NCBI GenBank assembly: GCA_015999985.1
Contig: JAECRA010000010.1
Span: 21,226 to 85,225, forward strand
Length of the DNA: 64,000 bases
Direction of reading: 5' to 3'
Source of the DNA: Comamonadaceae bacterium
Lineage (GTDB): Bacteria > Pseudomonadota > Gammaproteobacteria > Burkholderiales > Burkholderiaceae_C
The position numbers and the translations under genes were made by a program. Positions 1 through 6,965 of the stretch are shown in pieces. The notes under the pieces were generated by a model. That model made no database searches. It had not been told where the DNA came from and saw nothing but the letters and a program-made list of their open reading frames with translations. The first letter of the stretch is position 1. Every line of letters begins with the position of its first letter.

Positions 1-887
1 ATGTCGCTGTAACGGTAACACCTGATACCCCCGGCGGCGCGGTCAATTGCACGCTCGATACTGTTCCGACGAGCTACAGCCCAGGCTCAGGCAGCGCTCC
101 TCAGTACAACATTCATGCCAGCATCCGCGATGGCTGGGTGCACGGCATCTTCGCCAACGAGGATCCATCAGGCTGGCAGTTGGCGTTCTCGCCGACCAAC
201 ACGGGAACAACAAGCAACACCCTATTTTTAGACCCAACCGTTGGCGGTCCTGCAATCGGCTCCCAGATAAGCTCCGGCCCTATAACTGATGGCGGGCCCG
301 TCACAACGAATCTGTTCATGAATGGCAAGACATCGTCTGCCACGGTCGAGTATGAGTTGACCCAACCACAACCGACCGACACCACCATTACATTCACTGT
401 AGAAGCCGATCTGCAAGCCTACGGCACACAATATGACCCTGCCACGGGCGGCTATCAGCAGCCCGAATATACAAGCCCGAAGACGGTGACCGTCACAATT
501 CCTGCAGGATCTACCACCGTACAGGTGTCTATCCCGGATATCGTGCCCGGCTCGCAGGTCACCATTGCGCCAGTGAGTCACAATGGCTTCAACATTGTAA
601 ACAGCCCCATTCTCATCAAAACCACGCCACTCCCGGTGGCCACAACGACAGAACCCACATCTCTCACTAATTTGGTGCCGCCGGGCGAATCAGGGGTGTT
701 TACTCAGACCAGTCCCACCAACGTCATTGACTTCAAGGTGATACTGGACAAACCCGTTGTCCAGCCCCCAGAACCCAAGCCGCCGACTGCTGTCCCTACC
801 GTCAATGAGTGGGGCCTGGGTCTGCTGGGCGCTTTGCTGGCTGGTTTCGCAGTTCTGAGGCGGCGCTCGTTTACGCGCCGGGGCTAA
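1..887 (+). CDS. IPTL-CTERM sorting-domain protein, C-terminal part (5' end outside the window)
   Basis: The reading frame is open from base 3 of the window to a TAA at 885-887, so the gene begins upstream. A GTG at 138 is in frame but is not needed as a start. The visible part is rich in Thr, Pro, Gly and Val with beta-sandwich character, as expected for an exported surface or matrix protein. The last ~30 residues form a textbook tripartite sorting tail: a VPTVNEWG motif, a hydrophobic helix (LGLLGALLAGFAVL) and an Arg-rich end (RRRSFTRRG). This is the IPTL-CTERM pattern, thought to be processed by an exosortase-like enzyme in Comamonadaceae and relatives. The repeats and N-terminus cannot be seen, so the function of the mature domain is unknown. 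It lies 68 bp upstream of the carrier-protein operon and on the same strand. Confidence 0.8.
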   Translation, partial: VAVTVTPDTPGGAVNCTLDTVPTSYSPGSGSAPQYNIHASIRDGWVHGIFANEDPSGWQLAFSPTNTGTTSNTLFLDPTVGGPAIGSQISSGPITDGGPVTTNLFMNGKTSSATVEYELTQPQPTDTTITFTVEADLQAYGTQYDPATGGYQQPEYTSPKTVTVTIPAGSTTVQVSIPDIVPGSQVTIAPVSHNGFNIVNSPILIKTTPLPVATTTEPTSLTNLVPPGESGVFTQTSPTNVIDFKVILDKPVVQPPEPKPPTAVPTVNEWGLGLLGALLAGFAVLRRRSFTRRG

Positions 888-955
888 AGGCCCTATTCCC
901 GGCGCCGCTTGCATGTACATAGGCGCCGGAGTATTGCTGTTTCTTCCCTTTGATC

Positions 956-1204
956 ATGACCACCAGCCTGCTGCGCGCCAAGACTCTGCTCTCCCATTGC
1001 TTGCTGATTCCAGTCGAGCACATTGACGACGATGCGGACGTGGGCGATCTGCGCGATGTGGACAGTCTGATGTTTGAGGGCATCGTGATCGAGATTGAGA
1101 ATGCCACCGGAACTCCAGTGGATGTGATGGATTTACTGCAACTCAGAACCGTCCGTGACGTGGCCAAGATTCTGGATGGCCAGTCCTTGAACATAACGAA
1201 CTGA
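956..1204 (+). CDS. Small acyl carrier protein
   Basis: This is an 82-residue acidic, helical protein. The Asp-Ser-Leu motif in DVDSLMF places a phosphopantetheine-accepting Ser at about residue 37, followed by the helix EGIVIEIENATG that is typical of ACP helix II. Its length matches stand-alone ACPs. I chose ATG 956; a TTG two codons upstream at 950 is also in frame, and neither has a convincing Shine-Dalgarno sequence. It is the first gene of an operon that also encodes a P450 and a fatty acyl-AMP ligase, so the inferred role is to carry an activated acyl chain as a thioester while neighbouring enzymes act on it. It diverges enough from fatty-acid-synthase ACP to be read as a dedicated carrier. 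Confidence 0.8.
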   Translation: MTTSLLRAKTLLSHCLLIPVEHIDDDADVGDLRDVDSLMFEGIVIEIENATGTPVDVMDLLQLRTVRDVAKILDGQSLNITN

Positions 1205-1221
1205 CATCGTCACCTTCGTGG

Positions 1222-2478
1222 ATGGATCCGTCCGATATCTGCAATGAACTGTATCGCCTCGCCCGTACTCGGCCAGGCGAGACTCTGCTGGATCATCACA
1301 GCGGCCGCAGGATCTGGGTGGTGCAGAACCCGCAAGACGCCCATTTGATCCTTAAGGCCAATGCGGGCAACTGGCCCAAGCATATGGCCTGGATGCGCCA
1401 GACCCTCGGACCTTCGCGCATGTCCGAGAACCATGACGCATGGACTTCCCGCAGGCAGTTGACGCAGCCGCACCTCAATCACTATGACGTGGACAAAACG
1501 GTTGATGCCTCACGCAGGGCCTTGCGCGAAGCGCTCCCCCAATTGATCGCGCAGACGGCCATCAGCACGCTGCCCGATCACCTGCTGCGCACCATGACTC
1601 TGCAGGTCCTCTCGGAAGTGCTTTTCGATATCGACTTTCGACAGACAGGCATTGACCCGCAACATCTGTTTCGCCTGTTGGAGCTTAGCGCGCAGTACGC
1701 TTTTGTGCCTGCCGGCGGTCTGACTGGTGATACGCGGCGGCAACACCTGAGTCTGTTGAATGCGGCGAAGGCCCAGCTCATGCAGGACCTGCGCGTGTTT
1801 CGTAGCGCGGAATATGCCTCCAAGCCTGTCATCCAGGAGATGTTGGCTGCCGAGGCTTCCAGCCGCCATCAAACCGACCGGTTTATTCTGGAGCAGGAGC
1901 TGATCACCCTGTTGGCAACCGGCTCAGAGACCAGCGCCAGCACCTTTGGCTGGGCCTGCCACCTGCTGGCACAGCATCTTGACGTGCAGGACCAGCTACG
2001 CGATGAAGCACGTACTGCAGGCGCTGTATCCACGTTGATGGATGATTTCCTCGGCGAAACCATGCGGCTGTTTCCCGCCAATCCCATCCTTGCCCGTTAC
2101 GCGCTGACCAGTGACCGCTTGAGTGCGGGGCAGGTGTTGCCTGGCGACGTGGCCCTCGTATCGCTGGTGGGCTTGCAAACACAGGAATCTTCACGGGAGC
2201 ATCCATGGCAGCTCGATCTGTCCACGTCCCGAGCTCTGCCCAGTCGCGCGGAGCGCGGCTTCGGGACCGCCTTTGGGATGGGAGAGAGGGTGTGCGGAGG
2301 AAGGCTTTTCGCTATCACTGAAATGCGCACGTTGTTGCAGGAATTGCTGTTGCAAGCTCGGGTTCTCCCCACTGCCAACGAACCTCTGGAGCAACCGTTG
2401 GACATGCAGTGGTGCTCGCTCATGGTCAGGCTCGGCGGTCATCGCGTTCACATTCAACCGCTGCTGCCTCATTCATGA
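1222..2478 (+). CDS. Cytochrome P450, possibly acting on an ACP-bound acyl chain
   Basis: The 418-residue soluble bacterial-length P450 has all the diagnostic motifs. There is a C-helix WxxxR at about 74-78. The I-helix ATGSETSAS at 232-240 contains the acid-alcohol pair. The K-helix ExxR (ETMR) is at 279-282. The haem-binding loop FGMGERVCGG at 351-360 places the axial thiolate at Cys358. There is no membrane anchor and no fused reductase, so it needs external ferredoxin and reductase, which are not present in this operon. It starts 17 bp after the ACP gene and its TGA overlaps the next ATG (ATGA). By analogy with BioI-like P450s that oxidise acyl-ACP, placement beside an ACP and an acyl-AMP ligase suggests hydroxylation or cleavage of a carrier-bound fatty acyl chain. 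That substrate is inference. Confidence 0.85.
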   Translation: MDPSDICNELYRLARTRPGETLLDHHSGRRIWVVQNPQDAHLILKANAGNWPKHMAWMRQTLGPSRMSENHDAWTSRRQLTQPHLNHYDVDKTVDASRRALREALPQLIAQTAISTLPDHLLRTMTLQVLSEVLFDIDFRQTGIDPQHLFRLLELSAQYAFVPAGGLTGDTRRQHLSLLNAAKAQLMQDLRVFRSAEYASKPVIQEMLAAEASSRHQTDRFILEQELITLLATGSETSASTFGWACHLLAQHLDVQDQLRDEARTAGAVSTLMDDFLGETMRLFPANPILARYALTSDRLSAGQVLPGDVALVSLVGLQTQESSREHPWQLDLSTSRALPSRAERGFGTAFGMGERVCGGRLFAITEMRTLLQELLLQARVLPTANEPLEQPLDMQWCSLMVRLGGHRVHIQPLLPHS

Positions 2479-3227
2479 CTTCGCACCTCCAGCCTCTTTC
2501 CGCCGATCAGCATCTGGGCCTTGGGCTGCGTCCCGCCAGCAATTGGGCTTTTTGCAAGACGCGGGATGCCGTTCCCATTGCCTTGTCTGAATTCGCGGAC
2601 ATGGCAGGGTGGCTCCCCATCGTATTTTCCGCCGGACCGGCGCCACTGCCGCTGGCCGTGCTGGGCACTCAGCACGGCAAAAATGATTTCCTGGATACTT
2701 CCTGCCAATGGCCTGCGCACCATGAGCCTCCCACCGCACTGAAGCTCCATCCATTCTCCTTGGGTGTTGACGCTGCAGATGCCAAGAGGACTATCGTGAT
2801 GGTGGATTTGGCGGACACTCGCCTGGTTCCCCTGGAAGAAGATGAAGCCGCGAAGCCGCTCTTTACTTTTGATGGCAAGCCATCACCAACTCTGTCCTCG
2901 ATTACCCAGCGACTGGGAGCACATGAATTTGCGCTGAAAGAGGCTTCCGCCCTGGGTCTGGCCCTGCAGCAAAGCGGCCTGCTGGAAGATATGCATGCAG
3001 ATATCCGTACACCCGATGGCACCACCCATAGAACTCGCACGTTCCGGAGCGTGAGCGGGTCGAAGTTTCGAAATTTACCGACCTCTGAACTGGAACGCTG
3101 GTTCCGCCAAGGCTGGACAGATGCCATCGCGCTGCACCTGGCCAGTCTCAGGCGCTGGGTCCAGCTGTTTGAAAGGCATCAGCTCAATATCACGGTCTCA
3201 GCCTCTGCTTCGAATGCAAATGACTGA
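2475..3227 (+). CDS. SapC family protein
   Basis: The 250-residue protein matches the SapC-like family, named after a Campylobacter fetus S-layer locus but widespread and biochemically uncharacterised. The recognisable pattern is a beta-rich N-half (HPFSLGVDAADAKRTIVMVD), a GKPSPTL turn, a long helical segment, LLEDM...DGTTHRT, FRSVSGSKF and a C-terminal helical HLASLRRW motif. I took ATG 2475, which overlaps the P450 stop by 4 bp, over the longer in-frame opening at 2409 because translational coupling is the pattern across this operon. Its family is otherwise often found near flavin-dependent halogenases; being sandwiched between a P450 and an acyl-AMP ligase is unusual. No catalytic motif is apparent, and a role as a partner or substrate-presenting protein is only a guess. 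Confidence 0.7.
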   Translation: MTSHLQPLSADQHLGLGLRPASNWAFCKTRDAVPIALSEFADMAGWLPIVFSAGPAPLPLAVLGTQHGKNDFLDTSCQWPAHHEPPTALKLHPFSLGVDAADAKRTIVMVDLADTRLVPLEEDEAAKPLFTFDGKPSPTLSSITQRLGAHEFALKEASALGLALQQSGLLEDMHADIRTPDGTTHRTRTFRSVSGSKFRNLPTSELERWFRQGWTDAIALHLASLRRWVQLFERHQLNITVSASASNAND

Positions 3228-4842
3228 AGCGGGCTCAGTGCGCCCGCTGATTCTCAGCCTGGCTGAGGCCCTGGAGCACGCTGCGGCCAGTCGGACGGGT
3301 TTACGCATCTTCGACGGCAAGGGCGCATTGGCAGCGCAGGCAAGCTACTTGGAGCTGTTTGTGCAGGCGCGGGCACGGGCAACGCAATTGCGTTGCCTCC
3401 CCCGGACAGGACTGATGCCGCCAGTGGTCGGCCTGATAGCCCACACGCACCTGTCGTTCATAGTCAACTTCATGGCCTGCCAGTGCGCTGGCCTTCTCCC
3501 GTGTCCAATACCGCCGCCCACCGTGGCTCTGGGCATCGAGACTTATGTACAACGCGTCAGGCGCATGTTGTCAGCCGTGCAGGCTAAGGCACTGCTGCTC
3601 GATGACACCCATGCTCCATTACAAAGCCATTTCGAGCGTTCCGCAGAGCCGGAAATCAAGGGCCTGTCTTTGATGACAACGCGCTCTTTGCCAACTGCCG
3701 ATGAGACTGTGGATTTGCGGCCACTTCAAGGCAATGAGGGCGCCTACATTCAGTTTTCGTCCGGCACCACAAGCGCTCCCAAGGGCATAGAAATATCGCA
3801 ACGTGCGATATGCCACAACCTGAACGGCATTCTGCATGCGGGCCTCTGCATCCAACCTGGTGATCGCGCGTTTTCATGGCTGCCGCTCTACCACGACATG
3901 GGCTTGGTGGGTTTTCTGCTCGCGCCAATCATGGGCGCCGTGCCGCTGGACTTGCTCCCTCCGCAGGTCTTTGCGCGCAGGCCTCAACTTTGGCCCAAGC
4001 TTATGGCGGAACTGCAAAGCACTATCTGTTTTGCTCCCAGTTTTGCCTGGAGACTTGCCGCAGACAAAACGCCACCTGAAGAGGCTGAGGGTATTCGCTT
4101 GAATCTGCGCGTGGCAGGCGTCGGGGGCGACGTTGTACGCATGCACGACCTGGATCGGTTTGCGGAGCGGTTTGGAGCCAGTGGCTTCTCGGTCAGGCAG
4201 TTTCAGCCTTGCTATGGCCTGGCCGAAGCCACGCTTGCCGTCAGTATGGGACCGGTCCGTACGGACGAGGAGGGCAAGCTTGCAAGCGGAGAACCCTTAC
4301 CCGGATGGGAGGTTCGAATTGTTGATGAAACCGGTGCGGTGCTGTCCACACGGCAGGCCGGCCGCATCCAGATTCGAGGCCTCGCATTGATGACTGGATA
4401 CTGGCAAGGCGGTCACCTCTCGCCCGTGCAGCCAGACGAATGGTTCCTGACCGAAGATCTGGGCTACCTTACGCCCACAGGCGAACTGGTGGTGACCGGT
4501 CGGCTGCAATCGCTGCTGGTCTTGCGTGGGAGTAATGTCCACGCAGAGGCCATAGAGGACGCTGTGTGCGCCGCTTTGCACCTGTCCCATGGCACGGTGC
4601 TGGCCTACCAAGAAATTCCAGAGCAGCCCTTATCCACCGGACTGGTTGTCTTGGTCGAGTGCTCATTGCAGGACGCAGAGCAGCGCGAGCAATGGATGGT
4701 GACCGCACGAAAAGCTGCATTCCACGTGAGCAGGGACGCTGCCGAAATCCGGCTGGTCCCGCCGCGCACGGTGAAACTGACCACCTCCGGAAAGATTGCG
4801 CGGCAGACTACCTTAGACCATGTCCGTAAAGTCCATGACTGA
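3220..4842 (+). CDS. Fatty acyl-AMP ligase (FAAL-like, ANL superfamily)
   Basis: The 540-residue AMP-binding enzyme carries the P-loop FSSGTTSAPKG (about 179-189), the FAAL-type SWLPLYHDMGL block (about 219-229), the adenylate-binding CYGLAEATLA (about 331-340) and the C-terminal hinge TGRLQSLLVLRGSNVHAEAIE. The YHDMGL and YGLAEATLA forms are characteristic of FAALs, which make acyl-AMP and hand the acyl group to a carrier protein rather than to CoA. The C-terminal Lys region (TTSGKIARQ) is intact. ATG 3220 sits in an ATGACTGA junction with the SapC-like gene; ATG 3214 is two codons upstream and equally possible. The likely acceptor is the ACP encoded at 956. Substrate chain length cannot be read from the sequence. 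Confidence 0.85.
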   Translation: MTEAGSVRPLILSLAEALEHAAASRTGLRIFDGKGALAAQASYLELFVQARARATQLRCLPRTGLMPPVVGLIAHTHLSFIVNFMACQCAGLLPCPIPPPTVALGIETYVQRVRRMLSAVQAKALLLDDTHAPLQSHFERSAEPEIKGLSLMTTRSLPTADETVDLRPLQGNEGAYIQFSSGTTSAPKGIEISQRAICHNLNGILHAGLCIQPGDRAFSWLPLYHDMGLVGFLLAPIMGAVPLDLLPPQVFARRPQLWPKLMAELQSTICFAPSFAWRLAADKTPPEEAEGIRLNLRVAGVGGDVVRMHDLDRFAERFGASGFSVRQFQPCYGLAEATLAVSMGPVRTDEEGKLASGEPLPGWEVRIVDETGAVLSTRQAGRIQIRGLALMTGYWQGGHLSPVQPDEWFLTEDLGYLTPTGELVVTGRLQSLLVLRGSNVHAEAIEDAVCAALHLSHGTVLAYQEIPEQPLSTGLVVLVECSLQDAEQREQWMVTARKAAFHVSRDAAEIRLVPPRTVKLTTSGKIARQTTLDHVRKVHD

Positions 4843-6055
4843 TCCCGTTACATCCACAGGACCGGGGGGCCCAGCCTTGCCGCAACTCGTCCGTCTGCTG
4901 GCCCAGGACGCGCCAACCGACTGGTCATGGATAGGTCCTGACGCCCGGGCCAGCCTGAACACCGCTGTGCCTATGGCAGAGGCTGATCAAGTACCCGCAC
5001 TTCTGACACGTCCAGGCGTACAGATGTGGGGCGTCTATGTGGCCGATCGGTTGCAGGGCGTCTACCTCTGCAGTGATCATGCTCAGCATCATGTGACACG
5101 TGTTTCATACGCGCCTGCCCCACAGGCATCTGGCCTCTGGCTGCTTGAGCACACCTTTGGGCAGCTGACGGAAACTCTGTTGTCTGCTGGTGCGCAAAAA
5201 GTATCGGTTCATCTGTTTGCAGGAATGATCCGGCGGCTGTGGCCCTTGTTCCGCCTGAACAAGCGGTTCTTTCTCGAAGGCCGACTGCGCCAGGAGTGGC
5301 AGCCTGCTCTGCAACGCAACGAAGACGTGTTCATCATCTCCGCTCTGGCACAGGAAAGTATGCGGCCGGAACCCGGAACATTGTGGTTGAACACCCATGC
5401 AAGAACTTCAGGTCAGCGCTTCTTCAGCAGTTGGGCCACTTCTCAAGCTAGCGCCCCGTTGCCCGAAACCAATGCGCGGGGCTCTACGCTTGTCGACACC
5501 GCAGAATATCAATTGCGCACACTTGCCGCCAAGGACGTTAACGAGACCCTGGTTGGCTTGCTGAACTCCCCCCAGTTGGTGGGAAGTATGAATCTGCCGC
5601 GCTTTACATTCAACTTACCCAGTTCACGGGCGCTGCTGGCCAGCTTCGACCGGAACTTCAATCAGTTCATCGGCATATTCAAACGAACGGATGGCGAACT
5701 TATCGGTTTCTACACCGTCCTGGTCAACGAGCGTGCGCGACAGGCCCATCTAGCCCTGGGCATCCATTCCAGTGAAGCTGCAGCGTCGCGCGTCATGGTG
5801 GACACCATCACGCCGTTGACGGACAGTTATTTCGAGCGCTTTGCAATTCAGAAGATCATTGGCAATGTGCTTGTTTCGAACCGCCGGATGCTGCTTAGTC
5901 TTTCGCACAACTACACGTTCCTGTTCGAAGCCGTGTTGCGTCAAGAATGCGTCAGTGACCAAGGCCGACTGGATGTGGTGGTGTTCTCCACATTCCGAGA
6001 CTTAGCTCTACGTCCCAGGTTAGGGAGACTTACACCCGTGCGAGGCGAGGCGTAA
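4835..6055 (+). CDS. Tandem-domain GNAT-like acyltransferase
   Basis: The 406-residue protein appears to consist of two GNAT folds. Each half ends with a similar block: FLEGRLRQE (about 146-154) followed by a D-V-hydrophobic strand, and FEAVLRQE (about 364-371) followed by LDVVVFS. This is the NxxS...GF-E-G-LR arrangement of RimJ-type acetyltransferases, and in the C-half it is preceded by KIIGNVLVSNRRML. The start at 4835 lies in an ATGACTGA overlap with the ligase gene, identical to the junction one gene upstream; ATG 4820 is an alternative. As the last gene of the ACP/P450/FAAL operon it is a plausible N-acyltransferase that moves the acyl chain from the carrier to an amine (amino acid, polyamine or protein). 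No membrane segment is seen. The acceptor is unknown. Confidence 0.65.
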   Translation: MTDPVTSTGPGGPALPQLVRLLAQDAPTDWSWIGPDARASLNTAVPMAEADQVPALLTRPGVQMWGVYVADRLQGVYLCSDHAQHHVTRVSYAPAPQASGLWLLEHTFGQLTETLLSAGAQKVSVHLFAGMIRRLWPLFRLNKRFFLEGRLRQEWQPALQRNEDVFIISALAQESMRPEPGTLWLNTHARTSGQRFFSSWATSQASAPLPETNARGSTLVDTAEYQLRTLAAKDVNETLVGLLNSPQLVGSMNLPRFTFNLPSSRALLASFDRNFNQFIGIFKRTDGELIGFYTVLVNERARQAHLALGIHSSEAAASRVMVDTITPLTDSYFERFAIQKIIGNVLVSNRRMLLSLSHNYTFLFEAVLRQECVSDQGRLDVVVFSTFRDLALRPRLGRLTPVRGEA

Positions 6056-6228
6056 ATCAAAAAAATCGAACGACTGCTAAGAGATGTTTGAGGCGAACTT
6101 GATCCGGCATCACGAAAAGATTGTTTCCAATCTGGAGAAAGACTTGTTCTGAGTTGGTGGTTTTAAACACCCCCTTGTAGGCGCAAACTACGTCTTACGG
6201 AGCCGGCCACTAGCCTTCCAAGCCAAAA

Positions 6229-6280
6229 GCCTCCTCCGCGATGAGTCCGAAAAGTAAAGCGGATTCATTGAAGAGGAGGC
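6229..6280 (+). promoter_or_regulatory. Long leader hairpin upstream of the small secreted protein
   Basis: Bases 6229-6236 (GCCTCCTC) pair perfectly with 6273-6280 (GAGGAGGC). After a 2x2 internal loop, 6239-6249 pair with 6260-6270 (11 bp including two G-U pairs) around a 10-base A-rich loop. No T-tract follows, so it is not a standard terminator. It ends 51 bp before the ATG at 6332 and probably lies in that gene's 5' untranslated region. The rest of 6056-6331 holds no clear gene; a 22-codon ORF at 6084-6152 is noted separately in the findings. Confidence 0.5.
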
Positions 6281-6331
6281 CGCCTGTTGGGCAGTCTCGC
6301 TGGACCAAAGATTCACTCAAAGGAAAAGATC

Positions 6332-6634
6332 ATGCAAGTTAAAAAAATCGCCCTCGCTTCCCTGTTCGCCGTGGTTCTGTCTGGTAACGCTTTTGCAGCG
6401 CAACCTGCGTCTGGGGAAGGCCCTCTGTTTCTGAACGAAGCCTCGGGAGTGAGCACATTGACTCGCGAAGCCGTGCGTCAGCAAGCCATTGCCACCCCGC
6501 CTGCTACAGATGCCTATAACGCATTCGCAGTCGATACCTCTGTGCATGGAGATGTCACCCGTGCCGAAGTGCGTGAGTCAACTCGTGATGCCATTGCCCA
6601 TGGCTTCCAAGTGAAAAGCGGCGAATTTGCCTAA
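6332..6634 (+). CDS. Small secreted DUF4148-like protein
   Basis: The 100-residue protein has a clear Sec signal peptide: MQVKKIALASLFAVVLSG, then NAFAA with a likely cut after AFA. The mature part is short, Ala-rich and charged, with two similar units, TREAVRQQA and TRAEVRESTRDAIAHGF. This resembles the DUF4148 proteins common in Burkholderiales, whose function is unknown. I used ATG 6332 rather than the upstream in-frame ATG because the Shine-Dalgarno-like AAAGGAAAAG lies just before it and the signal peptide begins there. The gene is monocistronic, with its own leader hairpin and strong terminator. Assignment to DUF4148 rests on length, signal peptide and the TR-x-EV repeats, and is moderate. 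Confidence 0.7.
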   Translation: MQVKKIALASLFAVVLSGNAFAAQPASGEGPLFLNEASGVSTLTREAVRQQAIATPPATDAYNAFAVDTSVHGDVTRAEVRESTRDAIAHGFQVKSGEFA

Positions 6635-6678
6635 GGGCACCTGAAGCGGCCTGCAACGAAGCCGCGCAGACCAAAAGA

Positions 6679-6705
6679 AACGAGATGCTTGTCATCTCGT
6701 TTTTT
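6679..6705 (+). terminator. Rho-independent terminator of the small secreted protein gene
   Basis: AACGAGATG (6679-6687) pairs with CATCTCGTT (6693-6701) around a 5-base loop, and a run of six T follows. It starts 45 bp after the stop codon at 6634. Confidence 0.9.
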
Positions 6706-6965
6706 CTTGCTCCGCAGATCGTGCTCGGACCTGCAGGACTTCAAGTGTGAGCGGCACGCCGGCGGCCGCTCCCGCCACGTTGTTGCCAGCTGGCACCGCC
6801 CTGCAGCCCAACTTTCTTCAGTCCACCTCGCCAACCGAGCAACGTGGTCGATTGGTGTGAGCTACCTGGCGCATAGCGCATGGTTGGGAGGGCGAGGCGA
6901 GAGTCAGGCGGAGCATATGCAGCATATGCAGCGTTCCGACTCCTGTTCACTGGCTAGCAAAGAAA

